From an uncultured Actinomyces sp. (GTDB lineage: Bacteria > Actinomycetota > Actinomycetes > Actinomycetales > Actinomycetaceae), in the NCBI GenBank assembly GCA_945949035.1, contig CAMFDH010000062.1, forward strand, positions 1 to 7,442: a stretch of 7,442 bases of DNA. Direction: 5' to 3'. This document shows positions 1-4,984 of this stretch, in pieces. Under the pieces are notes generated by a model that saw only the letters and a program-made list of their open reading frames with translations, did not search any database and had not been told where the DNA came from. A program made the position numbers and the translations under genes. How positions within the stretch are numbered: the first letter of the stretch is position 1; each line of letters opens with the position of its first letter.

Positions 1-3
1 CAT
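1..3 (-). CDS. rpsR: Start codon of rpsR (ribosomal protein bS18), rest outside window
   Basis: Only the ATG (bases 3 to 1 on the minus strand) is inside the window. It is preceded by a strong Shine-Dalgarno sequence, GGAGGAG at 16 to 10, with a 6-nt spacer, and it lies 39 nt after the ssb stop. No coding sequence can be read, so the identity rests on the very common bacterial gene order rpsF-ssb-rpsR(-rplI). bS18 is a small-subunit ribosomal protein that sits beside bS6. The SD and start codon are seen directly; the gene name is inferred from synteny. Confidence 0.65.
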
Positions 4-42
4 AGTTGTCTCCTCCGAAAGGTGCTGCCCGAGTTGCGAAAC

Positions 43-606
43 TCAGGCGAACATTCTGCAAGGTTCGCAGGGGGGTTCCTGATCGAACTGTGAGTTGCCC
101 GGGGCTCCCCACGGATCGTCTGCCTGACCACCGGCCGGTGCGCCGTAAGCGCCCTGCGAGTAGTCCGGAGCGGCCGCGGGTGCTGCCTGAGCTGGCGCAC
201 CACCGTATCCACCACCCGAGAAGTTTCCTCCGCCCTGGCGGGGAGTACGGGTGACCTGTGCCTTGGCATAACGCAGTGCAGGTCCGACCTCTTCAACCTG
301 AAGTTCGACCACTGTGCGCTGTTCACCACCGTCTCGCGGGGTGTACGAGCGCTGGACCAGACGGCCCTGCACAATCACGCGGGTTCCCTTAGTCAGGGAT
401 TCCGCGATGTTCTCCGCGTACTCACGCCACGCCGAGCAGCGCATGAACAGGGTGTCCCCGTCCTTCCACTGGTTGGTGTTGCGATCGAATGTGCGCGGGG
501 TTGATGCCACGGTGAAGTCGACGACCGCTGCACCGGAGGTGGTGTACCTCAGGTTCGGGTCGCTGGTCAGGTTGCCGATAACGGTGATAACCGTGTCGTT
601 CGCCAT
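43..606 (-). CDS. ssb: Single-stranded DNA-binding protein SSB with atypical C-terminus
   Basis: Protein of 187 aa that coats single-stranded DNA during replication, repair and recombination. The N-terminal OB-fold spans about residues 1-115, with family signatures such as [12 protein letters not shown] (9-20), [14 protein letters not shown] (54-67) and [10 protein letters not shown] (74-83). A flexible Gly/Pro/Ala/Gln-rich linker follows (about 120-165), then an acidic segment with DDPWG (163-167). SSBs normally end in an acidic tip with a terminal PPF that docks partner proteins. Here the chain reads [13 protein letters not shown] and stops, so the terminal Phe is absent and 7 residues follow PPC. 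The ATG at 606 is preceded by AAGG and lies 33 nt after the rpsF stop, consistent with co-transcription as rpsF-ssb-rpsR. Identity is near certain; the effect of the altered tip is unknown. Confidence 0.97.
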   Translation of the reverse strand: MANDTVITVIGNLTSDPNLRYTTSGAAVVDFTVASTPRTFDRNTNQWKDGDTLFMRCSAWREYAENIAESLTKGTRVIVQGRLVQRSYTPRDGGEQRTVVELQVEEVGPALRYAKAQVTRTPRQGGGNFSGGGYGGAPAQAAPAAAPDYSQGAYGAPAGGQADDPWGAPGNSQFDQEPPCEPCRMFA

Positions 607-639
607 TGATCTACCTTCTAAACAGAAACGGGTTTACGT

Positions 640-933
640 TTAGCCTTCGTGTTCTGTACGAAGAACCTTGGTACGCAGGACAGACTCGTTCAGCGTGAGC
701 TGGCGGTCGATTTCCTGGATGATTTCAGGGGTGGTGTGTACGTTGACCACAACGTAAATACCTTCGTCGAACTTGTTGATCTGGTAGGCGAGCGAGCGCT
801 TGCCCCACACATCAATGTTGTCGACGGTACCGCCTGCAGCGGTCACCTGCTTCAGAATTTTCTCCATGGAAGAGCCCACAGAGCGTTCCTCGACTGACGG
901 GTCAAGGATGATCATCATTTCATAAGCGCGCAA
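640..933 (-). CDS. rpsF: 30S ribosomal protein bS6
   Basis: Protein of 97 aa, the normal length for bS6, which binds the 30S platform together with bS18. It carries the typical N-terminus MRAYEMMIILDP, the central DVWGKRSLAYQI (41-52) with EGIYVVVNV (57-65), and the C-terminal LNESVLRTKVLRTE (81-94). The start is TTG (933-931). The only nearby alternatives are the Met codons at residues 6-7, which would remove the conserved MRxYE. An excellent AGGAGG lies at 950-945 with a rather long 11-nt spacer. It is the first ribosomal gene of the minus-strand rpsF-ssb-rpsR cluster. A CCG-loop hairpin sits 29 nt upstream of the start codon and may bring S6:S18 feedback. A weak TTG start behind a strong SD would suit translational control, though that is inference. 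Confidence 0.97.
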   Translation of the reverse strand: MRAYEMMIILDPSVEERSVGSSMEKILKQVTAAGGTVDNIDVWGKRSLAYQINKFDEGIYVVVNVHTTPEIIQEIDRQLTLNESVLRTKVLRTEHEG

Positions 934-962
934 TGTCTAACCCACCTCCTACGGTCTATACG

Positions 963-981
963 GCCATGGACGGTCCATGGC
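963..981 (-). promoter_or_regulatory. Candidate S6:S18 autoregulatory hairpin in the rpsF leader
   Basis: In the minus-strand transcript, GCCATGGACCGTCCATGGC forms a perfect 8-bp stem (GCCATGGA with TCCATGGC) closed by a CCG loop. It lies 12 nt upstream of the AGGAGG of rpsF. Known rpsF leaders in many bacteria bind the S6:S18 complex through a structured RNA that presents an unpaired CCG, mimicking the 16S rRNA site. The stem, loop and position are seen in the sequence; the regulatory role is inferred. The hairpin loop geometry may differ from the published motif, and the site is palindromic, so a DNA-binding protein is an alternative. Confidence 0.55.
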
Positions 982-1019
982 AGGAGGGTCTTGCGACGGG
1001 GAACCAGTTTGCAACCATG

Positions 1020-1064
1020 TGGAAGTTCACCGATACCCAACGGTCTACTCTACCGACACTTCCA
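1020..1064. repeat. 7-bp inverted repeat in the rpsF upstream region
   Basis: TGGAAGT at 1020-1026 and ACTTCCA at 1058-1064 are perfect inverted repeats separated by 31 bp. Inside them CGGT/ACCG can form a smaller stem around the candidate -10. It could be an operator, part of a leader structure, or chance; the sequence alone does not decide. Confidence 0.3.
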
Positions 1065-1075
1065 GCTTTGAACTA
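1047..1075 (-). promoter_or_regulatory. Weak candidate promoter for the rpsF operon
   Basis: On the minus strand TAGAGT (1052-1047) fits the actinobacterial -10 pattern TANNNT. TAGTTC (1075-1070) lies 17 bp upstream but matches the -35 consensus poorly. Transcription would begin near 1040 and give a leader of about 105 nt that includes the CCG hairpin. No convincing terminator is seen between the MATE stop and this point, so read-through from the MATE gene is also possible. Confidence 0.25.
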
Positions 1076-1107
1076 GCAGTTGTGGAGGACGGCCTCGGTT
1101 GACCCAG

Positions 1108-2541
1108 TCACACAGTTGCGCCCTGGGCCAGCTTCTTCGAGAAGGCTCTCCAGGCGTTCATGACGGCGCGAAGCAGCATGAACCATCCGGCGAATGCGAT
1201 CCACAGCCACATCAGGATCTGACCCTGCTGGCTGGTGGAAAGTGACGGGGATGCCCCGCCCTCGGCCGTGAGCATCTGGCCGATCCACAGGTGAAGAGCC
1301 CACAGTGTCGGCAGGTAGAGGGCCAGGGTGAGCAGCCCCGACCAGGCCAGATAGCGACCCTGGGAGGCGCCGATAAGGACCCCGTCGAGCAGGAAGACAA
1401 CCCCGGCGATGGGCATCATGACTCCGGCAGCAATGAGGGCTCCCCGGGCCACGGAGTGCATGCCCGGATCGGTTCCAAACGCCAGGGGAATCCACGGGGA
1501 GCCCAGCGCGACGATGAGTCCGAGCAGGGCGGCTGAAGCAGCTCCCCAGACTGCCATCTTGCGCACCAGGGCGCGTAGAACCCGTTGGTTACCGCTCCCG
1601 AGCGAGACACCGACCAGACTTTGAGCGGCGATGGCCAGGGCGTCGAGGGCGAAGGCCGCCATGGTCCACACGGTGTTGACGACCTGGTGTCCGGCAAGGG
1701 CGAGGACGCCGGCCTGGGTTGCAATGGCAACCGTGGCAAGCAGGGCGATGCGAAGCGAAATGGTGCGAATCAGCAGGGGAAGACCGGCCCCGAAGGCCCC
1801 CTGAAGTCCCGTGAGGGATGGCTTGAACGAGACCCCCAGGGGTCGCGCCCTGTGGATAACTACGGAAACCATGGCCAGACACATCAGGGTCTGCGTGACG
1901 GAGAGACCGATGCCGGCCCCGAGGATCCCCAGGTCGAGGCCGAAGATCAGGATCAGGTTCAGCCCCACGTTGACCACGGAACCGGCAGCAAGAACGTAGA
2001 GCGGGGTCTTCATGTCGAGGACGCCACGCAGCGTTCCGGTGGCTGCCAGGATGATCAACATCGGCAACATGCCGAAGGCTCCGCCCTGCAGATAGGCCAC
2101 AGCCTGGGGGAAGACTTCGGCGTCCGCACCCATGAATCGGATGATGGAGGGGGCGGTAAGGATGAGGACGGTAACGACGACGACGCCGATCCCGGTGGCG
2201 AGCCACATGGCGTCAATCCCGGCCTGAACTCCCTCTTTAGGCTTTCCAGCCCCAACTGCGCGGGCTGCCAGGGCAGTGGTGGCGTAGGCGAGGAAGACAA
2301 ATACTCCCACCAGTGTGGTGAGGATGGTTGAGGCCAGGGAGAGGCCCGCGAGGGGTGCCGTTCCCAGCGAGCCCACCATCACCGAGTCGATGAAAAGGAG
2401 CAGCGGCTCAATGATCAGGGCACCGAGTGCTGGGACCGCGAGGCTGAGAATACGACGGCTGGAGATATCGGTCGTTAAACCCTGATCCGCTGGTTGAGGG
2501 TTCTCGGGCTCTACGGCAGGGGACCCCTCAGCTGTTTCCAC
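1108..2541 (-). CDS. MATE family efflux transporter, DinF-like
   Basis: Inner-membrane exporter of 477 aa with about 12 hydrophobic segments, the usual MATE size and topology. MATE proteins expel drugs or metabolites in exchange for H+ or Na+. DinF-type signatures are DSVMVGSLG (52-60), ATGTLRGVLDMKTPL (167-181) and AGHQ with LDALAIAAQSLVG (283-286, 299-311). Residues 1-28 are a polar, probably cytoplasmic, tail. I chose the GTG at 2541-2539 because GGAGGA (2552-2547) lies 5 nt before it. A TTG at 2556-2554 would add five residues, but the SD would then fall inside the gene. It lies 174 bp upstream of rpsF on the same strand and is divergent from dnaB. No LexA-type palindrome was seen in its upstream region, so SOS control like that of E. 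coli dinF is unsupported. The substrate is unknown. Confidence 0.93.
   Translation of the reverse strand: METAEGSPAVEPENPQPADQGLTTDISSRRILSLAVPALGALIIEPLLLFIDSVMVGSLGTAPLAGLSLASTILTTLVGVFVFLAYATTALAARAVGAGKPKEGVQAGIDAMWLATGIGVVVVTVLILTAPSIIRFMGADAEVFPQAVAYLQGGAFGMLPMLIILAATGTLRGVLDMKTPLYVLAAGSVVNVGLNLILIFGLDLGILGAGIGLSVTQTLMCLAMVSVVIHRARPLGVSFKPSLTGLQGAFGAGLPLLIRTISLRIALLATVAIATQAGVLALAGHQVVNTVWTMAAFALDALAIAAQSLVGVSLGSGNQRVLRALVRKMAVWGAASAALLGLIVALGSPWIPLAFGTDPGMHSVARGALIAAGVMMPIAGVVFLLDGVLIGASQGRYLAWSGLLTLALYLPTLWALHLWIGQMLTAEGGASPSLSTSQQGQILMWLWIAFAGWFMLLRAVMNAWRAFSKKLAQGATV
1851..1859 (-). promoter_or_regulatory. Perfect DnaA box inside the MATE coding sequence
   Basis: TGTGGATAA on the plus strand, i.e. 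TTATCCACA on the minus strand, an exact consensus DnaA box. It encodes part of VVIHR in the MATE protein, about 700 bp from the intergenic box cluster. A single 9-mer inside a gene may be chance. Confidence 0.35.
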
Positions 2542-2552
2542 GGATTTCCTCC
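2539..2552 (-). promoter_or_regulatory. Shine-Dalgarno and GTG start of the MATE gene
   Basis: GGAGGA (2552-2547), a 5-nt spacer and GTG (2541-2539) on the minus strand. This pairing decides the start in favour of GTG over the in-frame TTG at 2556, which has no comparable upstream SD. Confidence 0.65.
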
Positions 2553-2559
2553 CCAATAC

Positions 2560-2734
2560 TTATCCCCAGACTGTGAACAACATTGTGGATAGGTTGACCT
2601 GTTCTCTGGGGCTCAGTTCCGCCACTAACCAGACTAAGGTCCTAAATCAGACTTTCCCCAACCCTGACTCTAAATCCACAGTTCATCCACAGGCAATCCA
2701 CCGCAGACTAGGTCACAGAGGGCACTTATCCACA
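2560..2734. promoter_or_regulatory. DnaA-box cluster in the MATE-dnaB divergent intergenic region
   Basis: Matches to the DnaA box TTATCCACA are: perfect at 2726-2734 (+); one mismatch at 2560-2568 (TTATCCCCA, +), 2584-2592 (CTATCCACA, -) and 2683-2691 (TCATCCACA, +); two mismatches at 2672-2680 (AAATCCACA, +). An AT-rich stretch lies at 2743-2770, right after the perfect box. The region is non-coding and divergent. Likely roles are DnaA control of dnaB and/or the MATE gene, or a DnaA titration or initiation-control site. It could be a replication origin, but no dnaA or dnaN is in view. A weak dnaB promoter guess is TTAGGA (2753-2758), 16 bp, CATAGT (2775-2780). Confidence 0.6.
2567..2709 (+). 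repeat. Four dispersed copies of CAGACT
   Basis: The hexamer CAGACT occurs on the plus strand at 2567-2572, 2630-2635, 2648-2653 and 2704-2709, interleaved with the DnaA-like boxes. Two copies extend to CAGACTA. Four same-strand copies of one hexamer in about 143 bp is well above random expectation. The function is unknown. Confidence 0.5.
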
Positions 2735-2860
2735 CTCTGCACACATTGAGAATTAGGAATTGTTAGTTCACGGTCATAGTGTGCCCAAGGGTGCATCATG
2801 CGAAGGGGTCGAAAACTCCTCTCTAAGATCACCACGATGGCCGTTCTTGAACCTTGCGAC

Positions 2861-2872
2861 AGGAGAGCAGTG
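2861..2872 (+). promoter_or_regulatory. Shine-Dalgarno and GTG start of dnaB
   Basis: AGGAG (2861-2865), a 4-nt spacer and GTG (2870-2872). The same AGGAG-4 nt-start spacing is used by the beta gene at 6226-6235. The competing in-frame ATG at 2798 has a weaker AAGGG (2787-2791) with a 6-nt spacer. The ATG at 2837 has no SD. A DnaA-like box AGTGGATAA (2869-2877) overlaps this start. Confidence 0.55.
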
Positions 2873-4219
2873 GATAACTCACCCAGCGAGTTCGATCGGG
2901 TTCCGCCGCAGGCGCTTGAGGCCGAACAGTCGGTACTGGGCTCCATGCTGCTCTCGAAAGAGGCGATTGGTGAGATTGGTGAGATCATCACCGGCATCGA
3001 CTTCTATCGCCCTCAGAATGAGACGATTTACGACACAATCCTCGATCTTTACAGTCGTGGGGAGCCGGCCGATCCCATCACTGTGGCAGCCGAACTTGAG
3101 CGTGCCGGGGCGCTGAAGCGGGTCGGTGGCGGTGCGTATCTCTACACCCTGACGGCCTCCGTTCCAACCACAGCCAACGCCACCCACTACGCCCGCATCG
3201 TCCGCGAAAAGGCCATGCTGCGTCGCCTGGTTAGCGCGGGCACCCGCATCGTTCAGCTGGGTTACTCGGAAGAGGGCGGTGAGGTCGACGACCTCATGGA
3301 TGCGGCCCAGGCCGAGGTCCACGCCGTAGCTGAGGGGCGTCAGAAGCAGGACTACATCAAGCTGGGGGACATGTCGGAAGACATCCTCACCGAGCTTGAG
3401 AACATTGCCAACAACAAGGGCAAGCTCACGGGCGTTCCCACCGGATTTACCGACCTTGACGACCTAACCCAGGGACTGCACCCGGGTCAGATGATCATCG
3501 TTGCCGCTAGGCCGGCCATGGGTAAGTCAACGCTGGCGCTCGATATCTGCCGCAGCGCCGCGATCCATAACCAAATTCCAGCCGCCATGTTCTCCCTGGA
3601 GATGGGGCGATCAGAGATTGCCATGCGCCTCCTCTCAGCCGAAGCCGGGGTGTTCCTCAGCAGGAGGCGCGCCGGTGACATGACGACAGAGGACTGGACC
3701 CGGGTCTCGAAACGTGTCGGCGAGATCTCGGCAGCGCCCCTCTTCATCGATGACTCCCCAAATATGTCGATGCTCGAGATTCGCTCGAAGTGCAGGCGCC
3801 TCAAGCAGCAGCACGGCCTCGGCCTCGTCGTCCTCGACTACCTACAGCTGATGTCATCGGGTAAGCGTGTTGAGTCGCGTCAGCAAGAGGTCTCTGAGTT
3901 CTCCCGTTCTCTGAAGCTGCTCGCCAAAGAGCTTGAGCTTCCGGTCATTGCGGTCGCGCAGCTCAACCGTGGCCCGGAACAGCGCGCCGACCACAAGCCG
4001 ATGATGGCTGACCTGCGTGAATCAGGTTCGTTAGAGCAAGATGCCGACGTGGTGTTCCTGCTGCACCGCCCCGACTACTATGACGCAGATGATCGACCCG
4101 GTGAGGCCGACATCATCGTTGCCAAGCACCGTAACGGACCGACCGACACGATTCCGGTTGTTTTCCAGGGCGCGCAGGCACGTTTTGGAAACCTCGCTCG
4201 CACCCACGGTTTCGACTAG
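2870..4219 (+). CDS. dnaB: Replicative DNA helicase DnaB
   Basis: Protein of 449 aa, a hexameric 5'-3' helicase that unwinds DNA at the replication fork. The N-terminal domain (about 8-110) begins with RVPPQALEAEQSVLGSMLLS. The RecA-like motor (about 185-445) has Walker A ARPAMGKST (213-221), the FSLEM glutamate (E244), Walker B LVVLDYLQL (319-327), AQLNRGPEQR (363-372), DLRESGSLEQDADVV (381-395) and KHRNGP (419-424). Mycobacterial DnaB can carry an intein after DLRESG; here the site is uninterrupted. An ATG at 2798 would add 24 residues rich in Arg/Lys, with lower third-position GC and rarer AGG/AGA/CGA codons than the rest. I therefore prefer the GTG, whose product MDNSPSEFDRVPPQ resembles family N-termini. 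It is divergent from the MATE gene and behind a DnaA-box cluster. Strong hairpins follow the stop. Confidence 0.97.
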   Translation: MDNSPSEFDRVPPQALEAEQSVLGSMLLSKEAIGEIGEIITGIDFYRPQNETIYDTILDLYSRGEPADPITVAAELERAGALKRVGGGAYLYTLTASVPTTANATHYARIVREKAMLRRLVSAGTRIVQLGYSEEGGEVDDLMDAAQAEVHAVAEGRQKQDYIKLGDMSEDILTELENIANNKGKLTGVPTGFTDLDDLTQGLHPGQMIIVAARPAMGKSTLALDICRSAAIHNQIPAAMFSLEMGRSEIAMRLLSAEAGVFLSRRRAGDMTTEDWTRVSKRVGEISAAPLFIDDSPNMSMLEIRSKCRRLKQQHGLGLVVLDYLQLMSSGKRVESRQQEVSEFSRSLKLLAKELELPVIAVAQLNRGPEQRADHKPMMADLRESGSLEQDADVVFLLHRPDYYDADDRPGEADIIVAKHRNGPTDTIPVVFQGAQARFGNLARTHGFD

Positions 4220-4270
4220 GACGAGGGCGAGGGCGAGACCACCCTGGTTTATCAACAGTCCCCTTGTGTT

Positions 4271-4306
4271 TTTAGTCCCGGTTAGGACAGCCTAATCGGG
4301 ACTAAA
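4271..4306 (+). terminator. Strong 16-bp hairpin downstream of dnaB
   Basis: TTTAGTCCCGGTTAGG (4271-4286) pairs with CCTAATCGGGACTAAA (4291-4306) around an ACAG loop: 16 pairs including one G-U wobble. It lies 51 nt after the dnaB stop. No T-run follows it directly on the plus strand, so alone it is not a classic intrinsic terminator. It probably acts with the next hairpin, or protects the dnaB mRNA 3' end. Confidence 0.6.
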
Positions 4307-4308
4307 GT

Positions 4309-4323
4309 CCCCGACGGGGTTTT
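4309..4323 (+). terminator. Short intrinsic terminator after dnaB
   Basis: CCCC, a GAC loop, GGGG and then TTTT (4320-4323). The stem is only 4 bp but GC-pure and has the T-run. It overlaps a segment that can also pair with the 3' arm of the preceding hairpin (GGGAC 4298-4302 with GTCCC 4307-4311). Together the two hairpins should end dnaB transcription before the oxidoreductase operon. Confidence 0.5.
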
Positions 4324-4382
4324 ACAAAAGCCCAGGTCAGAGCCGATTTGGAGCAAACTTATGTGATCCGACCCACGCACAC

Positions 4383-4396
4383 TTAGGTACGCCTAG
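4383..4396. promoter_or_regulatory. Palindromic motif TTAGG-N4-CCTAG just upstream of the por operon
   Basis: TTAGGTACGCCTAG ends 9 nt before the gamma ATG and overlaps the likely ribosome-binding area. TAGGT also recurs as a direct repeat at 4384-4388 and 4394-4398, one helical turn apart. A near-identical arrangement, TTAGG-ACAG-CCTAA, forms the top of the hairpin at 4282-4295. It could be an operator, or TAGGTA/TTAGGT could serve as a -10 for a nearly leaderless mRNA. No strong -35 was found. Confidence 0.3.
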
Positions 4397-4405
4397 GTTG
4401 GAAAC

Positions 4406-4984
4406 ATGGTTGAAATCAGAATCCACGGGCGAGGGGGCCAGGGGGTTGTTACCGCATCCGACCTGGTCGCTATGGCCGCATTCCATGAGGGCCACTACGC
4501 ACAGGCCTTCCCTTCATTTGGTTCAGAACGAACCGGGGCGCCAGTCGTCTCCTACTGCCGGGTTGAGGATCGGGAGATTCGCAGTCGCGAACCCGTCCTC
4601 GAACCAGACATAGTCATCGTCCAAGACCCCACGCTGCTGGCGGTGATGGACGTATTTGCGGGTCTGAAGCCCGGGGGCTATGCCGTCATCAATTCAAGTA
4701 AGACCATCGCTGAACTCGAGCTCGATGGAGTGCTCGGGGACCTCGATGAAGACCGGCTCAAGACGGTTCCAGCCTCAGAAATTGCCCGCGAACACCTGGG
4801 TCGTCCCCTTCCCAACGCAGCGTTGCTGGGAGCCATGGCAGCCATGACAGGTCTGGTCGACATCGATAGCGTCGAGGGCGCCATCAGGCAGAGGTTCGGC
4901 GGAAAACTAGGCGAATCAAACTCGGCAGCTGCCCGGGCGGCCTACAACTTTGTGAAGGAGAGCGCGGATGAGGAAGCAAATTGA
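4406..4984 (+). CDS. porG: 2-oxoacid:ferredoxin oxidoreductase gamma subunit (pyruvate type)
   Basis: Protein of 192 aa, the usual size of the POR/KOR gamma subunit. This domain supports CoA-linked oxidative decarboxylation of a 2-oxoacid to acyl-CoA and CO2 by the cytoplasmic POR complex. It opens with the family motif IHGRGGQGVVTAS (6-18), followed by SFGSERTGAPVVSY (37-50), EPDIVIVQDPTLL (66-78) and PNAALLGAMAAM (136-147). Its 3' end overlaps the alpha start by 17 nt, indicating tight co-translation. In the classical four-subunit order a delta polyferredoxin gene often lies between gamma and alpha; here there is none. The ATG has only a weak purine stretch (GGTTGGA, 4396-4402) ahead of it. 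Substrate assignment rests on the alpha subunit. Confidence 0.92.
   Translation: MVEIRIHGRGGQGVVTASDLVAMAAFHEGHYAQAFPSFGSERTGAPVVSYCRVEDREIRSREPVLEPDIVIVQDPTLLAVMDVFAGLKPGGYAVINSSKTIAELELDGVLGDLDEDRLKTVPASEIAREHLGRPLPNAALLGAMAAMTGLVDIDSVEGAIRQRFGGKLGESNSAAARAAYNFVKESADEEAN

Noticed and set aside
1585..2331. 248-codon plus-strand open frame opposite the MATE gene
   Set aside because: Its product is low-complexity Gly/Asp/Glu/His-rich with no domain, and it is exactly antisense to a convincing membrane protein in GC-rich DNA; a frame shadow.
2560..2770. Calling the DnaA-box cluster a replication origin
   Set aside because: No dnaA or dnaN neighbours, few boxes for an actinobacterial oriC, and rows I sampled by eye showed no clear GC-skew switch; kept only as a regulatory cluster with origin as a remote option.
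2542..2797. SOS (LexA) box for the DinF-like exporter
   Set aside because: No GAAC-N4-GTTC type palindrome was found upstream of the gene.
2713..2997. Minus-strand frame spanning the intergenic region and the dnaB 5' end
   Set aside because: It crosses the DnaA-box region and the start of DnaB, has no SD and no family resemblance.
4010..4030. Possible intein insertion in DnaB after DLRESG
   Set aside because: The helicase sequence continues directly as SLEQDADVV, so no intein is present.
4223..4238. Tandem GAGGGC GAGGGC GAG after the dnaB stop
   Set aside because: Only two full hexamer units; too short to call a meaningful repeat.
4249..4257. DnaA-like box TTATCAACA near the dnaB terminator
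   Set aside because: A single isolated one-mismatch 9-mer with no cluster around it; likely chance.
4282..4396. IdeR/DtxR iron boxes
   Set aside because: Half-sites TTAGG/CCTAA are present but spaced by 4 nt rather than the 9 nt of the 19-bp consensus, so a classical iron box is not supported.
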